From assembly GCF_010726955.1 (NCBI RefSeq), contig NZ_AP022603.1:2976001-3040000 (forward strand): 64,000 bases of DNA. Direction: 5' to 3'. The notes under the pieces are model-generated. The model had not been told where the DNA came from and did no database searches. It worked only from the letters and a program-made list of their open reading frames with translations. The DNA comes from Mycolicibacterium fallax (GTDB lineage Bacteria > Actinomycetota > Actinomycetes > Mycobacteriales > Mycobacteriaceae). The position numbers and the translations under genes are program-made. The number at the start of each line of letters is the position of its first letter. Positions within the stretch are counted from its first letter, which is position 1. Of the stretch, positions 57,574 through 63,894 are shown one piece after another.

Positions 57574-58914
57574 GTGACCGCGCCGTCACACGCCGCTCGT
57601 CCCTCTCCCTGGACGCCCAGGGCGTGGTACTTCGGCGTGATCGTCGTGGGAGTCCTGATCCTGCTGGCGCTCGTCGTTGACCGGAGACAGTGCTACCCCC
57701 CTGGTGGTTCGCTGACGAATTTCCTGACCACGCCGACTACCATCTCCGCGCCGACCACCATCTCCACGCCGCCGACTCCGCAGACCGAGTGGCCGAGTGC
57801 TCCAGCGATGGTCACGCCGCTGCCTGGCAAAGCGGACGATCCGTTCATCGACTGGTGCCGTCGAACCTATCGGGACTCCAAGACTGAGCGGATTCAGTGC
57901 TACATGGACAAGGGGCTGATCGAGACCCCTGTCGGATGGCCGGAGTGGACCCGGCAGACGCAATCCGCGCAGTCCTCCTATACGAGTGCGACCTCCAGCG
58001 TCAGCGCTGCGAACTCCTCGAACAGGGCGTCGTACGACGCCAGCGTCAAGGCCGCGCAGGAGCAGTGCGCCAGCACGAAGGGCTTTGCCAGCGTCGCGCT
58101 CTGGTTGGCCGCAGTCCTCGCAGCGCTGGTCACGGTTTTCCTGTGGTACAGGCGTTTCCGCGCGAAGCGCACCGACAGGGGCAGGACGCCCGTCCCCGAC
58201 CCCGAGCGAACAGAGGAGATTGTCCGACCGCGGGCGGCGCCAGAGGGGTTTAGCACCGCCCACTATGACCCCGAGCGAACCGAGGAGATCGTCCGACCCC
58301 AGCCCGCCCGTCCGCCGCGTTCCATCCCGAAGCTGCCGAGAGGCGTCGGTGACGGGCTCGTCTCACGCGCCAAGAATGTGCGATTGCCGAAGGCGCCTAA
58401 GCTGTCGAGCCGAGGGGGAGAGGGGTCCGTCTCAAGAGCCAAGGATGTGAGACTGCCCAGCGAGTTCGCCTCACGGGCCAAGAATGTGCGACTGCCGAGT
58501 GGGCTCGTTTCGCGTCTCAAGGACGTGAAGCTCCCGACTGGACTCGCCTCGCGCCTGAAGAATGTGCGGCTGCCGAAGAACCGCAAACTGCTCATCGGCG
58601 TGGGCGGTGGAATCGCCGCACTCGTCGTGCTCATCGTGATCGTGACTGCGTTCTCTGGGGGGAACGACGCCCTATCGAAACGAGACTTGGAAGCGCAGAT
58701 CAGGTCAGTCGCCGCGTTCACCTGGGGGTCGGGTACGACCGTCAAATGCAATGGAGGTTTGCCCAACGAGGTTGGGGCAACGCAGACGTGCACTGCGGTG
58801 AGCGCGGACGGGGATAGGCGGGAGACCGTCAGGGTCAAGGTGATCGAGGTGAACACCAGCGGCGTGCCTAACTGGTGCACGCTGAACAGCCGAACGAACG
58901 AATGCAGTTACTAG
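57574..58914 (+). CDS. Membrane protein with juxtamembrane basic repeats and C-terminal DUF4333-like domain
   Basis: 446 residues. Span 1 is WYFGVIVVGVLILLALVV, an extracytoplasmic Thr/Ser-rich segment follows, and span 2 is VALWLAAVLAALVTVFLWY. A cytoplasmic region of about 160 residues then carries two DPERTEEIVRP copies and five imperfect repeats of the type SRAKNVRLP (SRAKNVRLPKAP, SRAKDVRLPSEF, SRAKNVRLPSGL, SRLKDVKLPTGL, SRLKNVRLPKNR). Span 3 is GVGGGIAALVVLIVIVTAF. The outer C-terminal domain (KRDLEAQIRSVAAF, VKCNGGLPNEVGATQTC) has DUF4333 spacing with four cysteines. The function is unknown. GTG 57574 is the start. Confidence 0.7.
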   Translation: MTAPSHAARPSPWTPRAWYFGVIVVGVLILLALVVDRRQCYPPGGSLTNFLTTPTTISAPTTISTPPTPQTEWPSAPAMVTPLPGKADDPFIDWCRRTYRDSKTERIQCYMDKGLIETPVGWPEWTRQTQSAQSSYTSATSSVSAANSSNRASYDASVKAAQEQCASTKGFASVALWLAAVLAALVTVFLWYRRFRAKRTDRGRTPVPDPERTEEIVRPRAAPEGFSTAHYDPERTEEIVRPQPARPPRSIPKLPRGVGDGLVSRAKNVRLPKAPKLSSRGGEGSVSRAKDVRLPSEFASRAKNVRLPSGLVSRLKDVKLPTGLASRLKNVRLPKNRKLLIGVGGGIAALVVLIVIVTAFSGGNDALSKRDLEAQIRSVAAFTWGSGTTVKCNGGLPNEVGATQTCTAVSADGDRRETVRVKVIEVNTSGVPNWCTLNSRTNECSY

Positions 58915-58924
58915 CCCTCACCCC

Positions 58925-58943
58925 GACGCCCTACCGTCGACCC
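58925..58943 (+). promoter_or_regulatory. Island leaderless promoter module, copy 1
   Basis: GACGCCCTACCGTCGACCC ends directly at the ATG. TACCGT (58932-58937) fits the mycobacterial -10 TANNNT and lies 6 nt before the start codon, as for leaderless mRNAs. Confidence 0.7.
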
Positions 58944-59185
58944 ATGAACCCCTGCGAGTTCCACTGAACCCCTGCGAGTTCCACGGGATCGCCGCCGATG
59001 GCCGCGAGGTCGGCTGGTCGTACGGCGACTGGTGGGGCGACCGCGAGCTGCGGTGGAAGGCCCACACGATCCGGGGCGATGATCGAACGCTGCGCGGAAC
59101 CGCTGCGGCCATCGCGGCTGCGGTCGGCGAAGGCGGTCACGTCAGCGAGTCCGTCACCGCGTTGCTGGCCGACAACGGGACATGA
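58944..59185 (+). pseudogene. Small gene broken by a 20-bp tandem duplication at its start
   Basis: A 20-bp unit (TGAACCCCTGCGAGTTCCAC) is repeated exactly at 58945-58964 and 58965-58984. From ATG 58944 translation reads MNPCEFH and meets TGA. With one copy removed the frame runs NPCEFHGIAADGREVGWSYG to the TGA at 59183-59185, 73 residues in all. The body keeps codon bias, so the break looks recent and reversible by slippage. The product is unknown. Confidence 0.7.
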
Positions 59186-59212
59186 CGGATCGCCGCCAGG
59201 CCGTGTCGTGCG

Positions 59213-59231
59213 GACGCCCTACGGTCGACCC
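59213..59231 (+). promoter_or_regulatory. Island leaderless promoter module, copy 2
   Basis: GACGCCCTACGGTCGACCC precedes GTG 59232. TACGGT lies at 59220-59225, 6 nt before the start codon. Confidence 0.7.
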
Positions 59232-59759
59232 GTGAGCACCGATCCCGACGACGACGCAACCTGGTGGGCGGCGCAACCCGATGTCGGGCCGTACTACATG
59301 GACGTGGGCGACGCCGCCGGGTGGTCATCGGAGAGCGGGTGGTTCGATCCCATCGACGCCGAACTCGACCAGATGGGGTTGCTCGGCGACGATCAGCTCG
59401 ACCTCTCGACCCGACTCCACTGGGTTTCACCGCTCTCGACGGGGAGGCCCTGGGTTTCACCGCTCACGGAGCCGCCAGGGTGCATGATCCTGTTCGCCGG
59501 TGAGCGCGCCGGGGACAACCTGGCATGGATGCACGGCGGTCTGGCGGTCGGCGAAGCGGGCGGTTGGTGGGTCGGAGATGAGGAGTTGATCGAGGTCGCA
59601 CGACGGATTCGGGCACGCATCCCCGACGATCTGTGCGCGGTCGCGTTCGTCATCAGCATGATTTGCGAAACGACGGACGACACGACCTCGCTGTTCGCCG
59701 ATGAGTACCGCTCGATCCACGGCACACCCGACGGCGCGGTGACATTCTTGGAGTCCTAA
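59232..59759 (+). CDS. Hypothetical acidic protein, 175 aa
   Basis: Starts at GTG 59232 as (M)STDPDDDATWWAAQPDVGPY. It is acidic and Trp-rich with an internal duplication (HWVSPLSTGRPWVSPL), then GCMILFAGERAGDNLAWMHGG and DDLCAVAFVISMICETTDDT. There is no signal peptide or membrane span. The start is fixed by the shared leaderless promoter module; the longer open frame upstream is rejected. I do not recognise the family. It is convergent with the small gene ending at 59756 (stops overlap). Confidence 0.7.
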   Translation: MSTDPDDDATWWAAQPDVGPYYMDVGDAAGWSSESGWFDPIDAELDQMGLLGDDQLDLSTRLHWVSPLSTGRPWVSPLTEPPGCMILFAGERAGDNLAWMHGGLAVGEAGGWWVGDEELIEVARRIRARIPDDLCAVAFVISMICETTDDTTSLFADEYRSIHGTPDGAVTFLES

Positions 59760-59917
59760 CCTCGCCCGCCGGGTAGTCCAAGCACCACGGCCACCTGATC
59801 GAGGTCGTGCCGGAGCGCGGCCACCTCCACTCGATTCAGCAGCAGGCGCGTCACGCCGACGCGGATCTCCACCACGTCGGCGCCGATGGTCTCGGCGGTG
59901 ACTGGCCGTGCATCCAT
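59756..59917 (-). CDS. Hypothetical protein, 53 aa
   Basis: ATG 59917 is preceded by AGGAGGG. The sequence is MDARPVTAETIGADVVEIRV, then GVTRLLLNRVEVAALRHDLD, then QVAVVLGLPGGRG. The RVE..LR segment resembles the GRVELILLRVQSDKLL part of the protein at 60684-61019, which suggests related small proteins. It is the last gene on the minus-strand chain but is separated by 210 bp from the gene before it. Confidence 0.6.
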   Translation of the reverse strand: MDARPVTAETIGADVVEIRVGVTRLLLNRVEVAALRHDLDQVAVVLGLPGGRG

Positions 59918-59999
59918 GATCCGATTCTCCCTCCTCGCGCGGCACCAGGGAGCCCCGTATCTCTCCCCACGAGCCACCCCTCTCCCCGAGACCCGATAC

Positions 60000-60158
60000 A
60001 TGGATCGTGCGAGCGTCGGCCTCGATGAGAGAACCGGCGAGTGCCTGTGCTCCAGCTCCCTCTACTGCGTACCGTGCGCCGATCACCGCTGGAATGGTGT
60101 GTGGCGAGTGGTACGGAGCTACACCGCTCAGCCCTGGATGAACGACTCGCCCGCGTAG
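60000..60158 (+). CDS. Possible small Cys-rich protein, 52 aa
   Basis: ATG 60000 to 60158 encodes MDRASVGLDERTGECLCSSS followed by LYCVPCADHRWNG. The C-x-C...C-x-x-C-x-x-H spacing could bind zinc. It overlaps the 3' end of the opposite-strand gene by 31 nt and has no clear ribosome site, so it may be chance. Confidence 0.35.
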   Translation: MDRASVGLDERTGECLCSSSLYCVPCADHRWNGVWRVVRSYTAQPWMNDSPA

Positions 60159-60358
60159 ATTCCAGCCCAGCGTCCGTCGGGCTGGGTGACGGCCAGCATG
60201 ACGCCGCCTGGTGAGAGCGGGTGCTCGGTGATCACTCCGCGAACCACCGCGCCGTTCGCGGTGACGTAGATCGCCGGGGTGCCGATGAGCCGACGGCGGT
60301 AGCTGCGGCTGACCGCCAGGAGTTCGCCGTCGATGGTGACCTCTCGCGCGGCGGTCAT
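60128..60358 (-). CDS. Hypothetical protein, 76 aa
   Basis: ATG 60358 overlaps the VOC-gene stop (ATGA). The sequence begins MTAAREVTIDGELLAVSRSY and continues RLIGTPAIYVTANGAVVRGV and TQPDGRWAGIYAGESFIQG. It appears beta-rich, with no signal peptide. It is part of the resolvase-led gene chain. The function is unknown. Confidence 0.65.
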   Translation of the reverse strand: MTAAREVTIDGELLAVSRSYRRRLIGTPAIYVTANGAVVRGVITEHPLSPGGVMLAVTQPDGRWAGIYAGESFIQG

Positions 60359-60687
60359 GTGGCGATCCTCTGCGCGATCAACACCCGATTCCCGTCGGGG
60401 TCGCTGGCCGCGATCACCTTGCCGCTGAGTCCTTCGACGGGTTCCCACGGGACGCCGAGCGCACCGAACGCGGCGGTCACCGCGCCGAGTGAGGGCACGG
60501 TCAGGCTGAGTGCCGTGCGGGTCGTCGGCCACCGCTCCGACGATGGGTGAAGGCCGATCACGACGGGGCCGATGCCGCCGTGGAGATCGGAGTCGAAGGT
60601 GATGCCCAACGCGGAGTAGAAGGCGACTGACGCGGGCACGTCGGAGACAAACAACGTCACGGCCAGGAGTTCGGGTTCGGTGTTCAT
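60355..60687 (-). CDS. VOC/glyoxalase superfamily protein
   Basis: 110 residues: LLAVTLFVSDVPASVAFYSA (first beta-alpha-beta-beta module) and KVIAASDPDGNRVLIAQ (second module with the DPDGN motif). It is a single vicinal-oxygen-chelate unit, which would dimerise. Metal-ligand residues are not clear. ATG 60687 overlaps the upstream stop and the end overlaps the next start. The partner genes are unknown small proteins, so an enzyme role is not implied. Confidence 0.8.
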   Translation of the reverse strand: MNTEPELLAVTLFVSDVPASVAFYSALGITFDSDLHGGIGPVVIGLHPSSERWPTTRTALSLTVPSLGAVTAAFGALGVPWEPVEGLSGKVIAASDPDGNRVLIAQRIAT

Positions 60688-61019
60688 CGCTGCGACGGTG
60701 AGCCCAGCAGCGGATCGCCTGCCCGCCAGCGTGTGAGGAACGAAATGCGGTGCCTCATGTCCCGCAACGTCAACACGTCGTCGGCGGTGAGCGAGCACTC
60801 GGCGGCGGTCTTCGGATCGTCGTTGACGATGCCCTTCACGATGCGCTCGGCGGTCACGAGGTACTCGTGGAGAACCTGATCGGAGGCAAGCAACTTGTCG
60901 CTCTGCACCCGCAGCAGGATCAGCTCGACGCGACCGAGCCGGATCGGCGGTTCGTCTCCGATCTGCACAGTGAACCCGTCGCCGTCGGGGGCGACGTTGA
61001 CGTCGCGGATGATGCTCAC
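60684..61019 (-). CDS. Hypothetical protein, 111 aa
   Basis: GTG 61019 overlaps the upstream stop (GTGA). The sequence begins (M)SIIRDVNVAPDGDGFTVQI and continues PIRLGRVELILLRVQSDKLL, then ECSLTADDVLTLRDMRHRIS. It appears helical in the second half. I do not recognise the family; its RVE..LR segment is shared with the 53-aa protein at 59756. Confidence 0.65.
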   Translation of the reverse strand: MSIIRDVNVAPDGDGFTVQIGDEPPIRLGRVELILLRVQSDKLLASDQVLHEYLVTAERIVKGIVNDDPKTAAECSLTADDVLTLRDMRHRISFLTRWRAGDPLLGSPSQR

Positions 61020-61381
61020 GGTTGGTCCTCCATGTCGGGGCCGATCATCGCTGGAACCAGCGTCACGCGCAGCTCGCCCTCGGGACACGCCAGCACGGCC
61101 CAGGGGCGCCGCGCGAGCTGGCGCTCGATCTCGTGGATGATCTGCGCCGCGTGACGACCGTCCGGCTCGTCCACGCGCAGATACGCGGCCACGGCCAGCA
61201 GCAGGCCGAGCGACAATCGCGGCCCAGCGTCGCCCTCGCGCGGTGCGTCGAGGAAAGTGCCGCCTTCGGTTCGCACCTCGCCAGTGCCCCGCAGCGTCAG
61301 GGTCACCTCGCACCAGAGCGATGGCACGGGTTCTGGTGTCGGCGCGTTGTGTCGGTAGGCCGTGGTGTCGTAGGCGGTCAC
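61016..61381 (-). CDS. Hypothetical protein, 121 aa, shares a domain with the gene at 62775
   Basis: ATG 61381 overlaps the resolvase stop. The C-terminal part QLARRPWAVLACPEGELRV matches QLARQPWAVLECPQFKAKL at the end of the protein at 62775-63395, and VTLTLRGTGEVRTEGG matches its VTVTTDGHTRTAVGG region. The two are therefore paralogues over about 80 residues. The function is unknown. Confidence 0.7.
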   Translation of the reverse strand: MTAYDTTAYRHNAPTPEPVPSLWCEVTLTLRGTGEVRTEGGTFLDAPREGDAGPRLSLGLLLAVAAYLRVDEPDGRHAAQIIHEIERQLARRPWAVLACPEGELRVTLVPAMIGPDMEDQP

Positions 61382-61935
61382 GCTGCGTCCTCCTTCAAGG
61401 ATCGGTACAGGGTGCTCCGCGCGACACCGAGCGTCGCCGCGACGTCGGCCACGCGGTGCCCGCCAGAGACCAGAGTCCGCGCCTGCGCGAGTTGGTCAGC
61501 CGACAATGCCGTCGGACGGCCAAGTCGTGCGCCCCGGGCCTTGGCGGCTTCGAGTCCGGCGGCGGTGCGCTCACGGATCAGTTCGCGTTCGAACTCGCCG
61601 AGCGCTCCGAACACCGCCAGCACCATGCGGCCCGACGCGGAGCCAGTGTCGATGGACTCCGTGAGCGACCGCAGATGGACGCCGCGCTCGGCCAGCAGCG
61701 CCACCAGGTCTAGCAGGTTGCGGAGGCTGCGCGCGAGGCGGTCGAGTCTCCACACGACGAGGGTGTCACCGCTGCGCAGCGTGTCCAGGCAGCGGTCGAG
61801 TTCGGGCCGACTCGCCACCGACCCGCTCACGCCGTGATCGACGTAAACACGTTGGGCTCCAGCCGATTCCAGCGCCCGCAGTTGCAGCGCGGGGTCTTGA
61901 TCCACCGTCGAGACGCGGGCGTATCCGATCAACAT
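61378..61935 (-). CDS. Small serine recombinase/resolvase, Tn3-resolvase type
   Basis: 185 residues from ATG 61935 (ATG 61986 would add 17). Catalytic Ser9 in GYARVSTVDQ, Arg-rich active site VVWRLDRLARSLRNLLDLV, FGALGEFERELIRERT, and a C-terminal helix-turn-helix LSADQLAQARTLVSGGHRV followed by DVAATLGVARSTLYRSL. It is the first gene of a minus-strand chain in which the next four genes overlap by 4 nt each. It is divergent from a second recombinase, with 209 bp between starts. Confidence 0.92.
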   Translation of the reverse strand: MLIGYARVSTVDQDPALQLRALESAGAQRVYVDHGVSGSVASRPELDRCLDTLRSGDTLVVWRLDRLARSLRNLLDLVALLAERGVHLRSLTESIDTGSASGRMVLAVFGALGEFERELIRERTAAGLEAAKARGARLGRPTALSADQLAQARTLVSGGHRVADVAATLGVARSTLYRSLKEDAA

Positions 61936-61988
61936 TGCTGCAGCATCCCGGAAAGGTCGGACATCCTCAATATGAGATTCCGTCATAT

Positions 61989-62079
61989 CGGACAGGGTTT
62001 CGGGACTGGGTGACCTGGGCGAACGCGGCGGACAGTGAGAGTCGTTGTGCGGTAGCGGAAGTATTCGTTTCTCGGACAG
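61989..62079. repeat. Three CGGACAG direct repeats between the divergent recombinases
   Basis: CGGACAG occurs at 61989, 62029 and 62073, spaced 40 and 44 bp, all in the intergenic region between two serine recombinases. Such regions usually hold the res/crossover site. The pattern could be recombinase subsites. Confidence 0.45.
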
Positions 62080-62132
62080 CAGGTTGACTACCGTGGGTTC
62101 TCGCTCCGAGGCCGATTCATCGACCTGGCACC

Positions 62133-62138
62133 TAGATT
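62133..62138 (+). promoter_or_regulatory. -10 element for a leaderless recombinase transcript
   Basis: TAGATT (TANNNT) lies 6 nt before ATG 62145, the same geometry as in the four island promoter modules, but without their GACGCC flank. Confidence 0.55.
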
Positions 62139-62144
62139 TGACAC

Positions 62145-62723
62145 ATGCGAACAGCGGCCTACGTGAGAGTGTCCACGGCCAACCAGACCGTCGAGCAGCA
62201 GCGTGACCAGATCCGCGCAGCGGGATACAAGCCCGCTTGCGTGTTCAAGGACAACGCCAGCGGCGCCGCTGGTTCGCCGCGCCCTGGGTGGGATGCGTGC
62301 CTTGGTTGGCTTCAGCCCGGCGACCGCCTGGTGGTCGCCGCCGTGGATCGCCTCGGGCGCTCCGTCCACGAGGTGACGAGTGCGCTGCACAGTCTGTCCG
62401 AGCGCGGCGTGGTCGTCCACAGCGTGCGCGAGAACGTGGACACGTCAACGGCTATGGGCAAGGTGATGATCGGGATGCTCGCCAGCGTCGCCGCCTTGGA
62501 ACTGGAACTCGGGCGGGAGCGCCGGGCCGCGTCCAGGAGCGCCCGCGTGGCGCGGGGGCTGCCCGCGACATGCCCACCCAAACTCAGCGCCGACCAGCAG
62601 GCCGAGCTGGTCAAGCTCTACCACGGCGGCACGTCGGTCTCCGACCTCGCAGAGCGGTTCGAGGTGTCGCGCCGTTCGGTGTTCCGCTATGTCCGTCAAG
62701 CGAAGCAACGTCTCGTCGCCTGA
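62145..62723 (+). CDS. Small serine recombinase/resolvase, second type
   Basis: 192 residues. Catalytic Ser10 in AAYVRVSTANQ, DRLVVAAVDRLGRSVHEVTS, MGKVMIGMLASVAALELELG (E-helix) and a C-terminal helix-turn-helix TSVSDLAERFEVSRRSVFRYV. It is clearly different from the resolvase at 61378, so the two are not recent duplicates. The leaderless start at 62145 follows TAGATT by 6 nt. It may act as resolvase or invertase on the sequence between the two genes. Confidence 0.92.
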   Translation: MRTAAYVRVSTANQTVEQQRDQIRAAGYKPACVFKDNASGAAGSPRPGWDACLGWLQPGDRLVVAAVDRLGRSVHEVTSALHSLSERGVVVHSVRENVDTSTAMGKVMIGMLASVAALELELGRERRAASRSARVARGLPATCPPKLSADQQAELVKLYHGGTSVSDLAERFEVSRRSVFRYVRQAKQRLVA

Positions 62724-62774
62724 TCGACTCTCAGGGCACCGTGGCCCGTGCTGGACAGAGCGGGGCGTGGTGCG

Positions 62775-63395
62775 TCACTGTGGCGCCACGAGGTGGAGCT
62801 TGGCCTTGAATTGCGGACACTCCAGCACCGCCCACGGCTGCCGCGCGAGCTGCGGGTTCACCTTCTCGGAGACCGCGAGGCACACGGGGTCGGACGGCTC
62901 GTCCAACCCCAAAGCCTCAGCGAGATCGAAAATCCCGCACAGGAGCTGCGGGAACGGCTCGCCGGGGTGCAGATAACCACCGACCGCTGTTCGCGTATGA
63001 CCATCGGTGGTGACGGTGACGCGGCACCACACCCAGCCGTCGTCATCGGTGTAGGGCTCGGGGTCGTAGTCCTCGGGCTCGTCGGGCTCCGGCTCGTCGT
63101 CGGCTAGCCGCTCGATCTTCTGCACCGTGCTGCTCAACCTGGTCTGCACCGCGTCATACGTCCAGTCCCACTCCAGATAGAAGCTCTGACCCACCTTCGG
63201 CCAGGCCCCGATGTTCCAGATGCGCTGCGGTTGGCCGTCGCCGATGAACTGGCCGCGGCCCGCTCCGGGGATGCGGGTGTAGGTCATCCGATCCAAGTCC
63301 CAGATGTGCTGGCTCCCGCGCGTCGTGACGAGCCAGCGCCCGCCCATGCCAGGGCCGAGTTCGGTGACAGTTTCGGGCGTGCCTTCGGTGCTCAT
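62775..63395 (-). CDS. Hypothetical two-part protein, 206 aa, paralogous to neighbours
   Basis: Begins MSTEGTPETVTELGPG with RWLVTTRGSQHIWDL, which is alike in order and spacing to the start of the partial gene at 63894. The C-terminal half (VTVTTDGHTRTAVGGYLHPG, LARQPWAVLECPQ) matches the protein at 61016. A central acidic linker (DDEPEPDEPEDYDPEPY) joins the parts. It appears to be a fusion of two modules otherwise encoded separately in this island. Leaderless promoter module 3 is immediately upstream. The function is unknown. Confidence 0.72.
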   Translation of the reverse strand: MSTEGTPETVTELGPGMGGRWLVTTRGSQHIWDLDRMTYTRIPGAGRGQFIGDGQPQRIWNIGAWPKVGQSFYLEWDWTYDAVQTRLSSTVQKIERLADDEPEPDEPEDYDPEPYTDDDGWVWCRVTVTTDGHTRTAVGGYLHPGEPFPQLLCGIFDLAEALGLDEPSDPVCLAVSEKVNPQLARQPWAVLECPQFKAKLHLVAPQ

Positions 63396-63414
63396 GGGTC
63401 GACGCTACGGCGTC
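63396..63414 (-). promoter_or_regulatory. Island leaderless promoter module, copy 3 (minus strand)
   Basis: Reading on the minus strand, GACGCCGTAGCGTCGACCC ends at the ATG (63395). TAGCGT lies 6 nt upstream. Confidence 0.7.
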
Positions 63415-63440
63415 GGTCGGACACTGGCGACGCCGAGAAA

Positions 63441-63469
63441 TCACGTCCCACCAGCGACGCGGGACGTGA
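63441..63469. promoter_or_regulatory. Inverted repeat between divergent island genes
   Basis: TCACGTCCC (63441-63449) and GGGACGTGA (63461-63469) form a perfect 9-bp-arm palindrome with an 11-nt spacer between two promoter modules facing away from each other. A probable shared operator. Confidence 0.5.
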
Positions 63470-63496
63470 CAATTCGGGGCTCCGGCATGTCGGGAT

Positions 63497-63516
63497 GACG
63501 CCGTACGGTCGACCGC
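63497..63516 (+). promoter_or_regulatory. Island leaderless promoter module, copy 4
   Basis: GACGCCGTACGGTCGACCGC ends at ATG 63517. TACGGT (63504-63509) lies 7 nt before the start. Confidence 0.7.
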
Positions 63517-63894
63517 ATGAGCACCATCGACGATCACCCGCTAGCACCGCTGATGCCGTACCGATCCTCAACGTGCATCGGCATCTCGGTGCCGCGCGGC
63601 TGGGAGAAGCTGGTGCTCGATCTGCACGAGAAGCTGATCGCCGTCGATCCCAAGCTGGTCTATCACCAGGTGAAGGAGAAGTACGGCGAGGTGCGCGTTT
63701 ACATCAGCAGCACGGTGCCGGAGACTCGTGACCTGATCCGCGAGGCCGAGCTCAAATCGCGGCGCACCTGTGAGAGCTGCGGCGACGCGGGAATGATGCA
63801 CCAGTCCAATCGCGGCTGGTACCGCACGCTATGTCCGTTGTGCGCGAACGAGTACCAGCAGGGCTACACGCCCGTCCCGACGAAGGGCGAGTGA
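63517..63894 (+). CDS. Hypothetical protein with C-terminal zinc ribbon, 125 aa
   Basis: Begins MSTIDDHPLAPLMPYRSSTC. A mixed domain follows (GWEKLVLDLHEKLIAVDPKL, YHQVKEKYGEVRVYISSTVP), then CESCGDAGMM...RTLCPLC, a four-cysteine zinc ribbon. Similar small proteins occur in actinophage and islands, so this may belong to mobile DNA. The stop overlaps the start of the next gene (TGATG). Promoter module 4 is directly upstream. Confidence 0.72.
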   Translation: MSTIDDHPLAPLMPYRSSTCIGISVPRGWEKLVLDLHEKLIAVDPKLVYHQVKEKYGEVRVYISSTVPETRDLIREAELKSRRTCESCGDAGMMHQSNRGWYRTLCPLCANEYQQGYTPVPTKGE

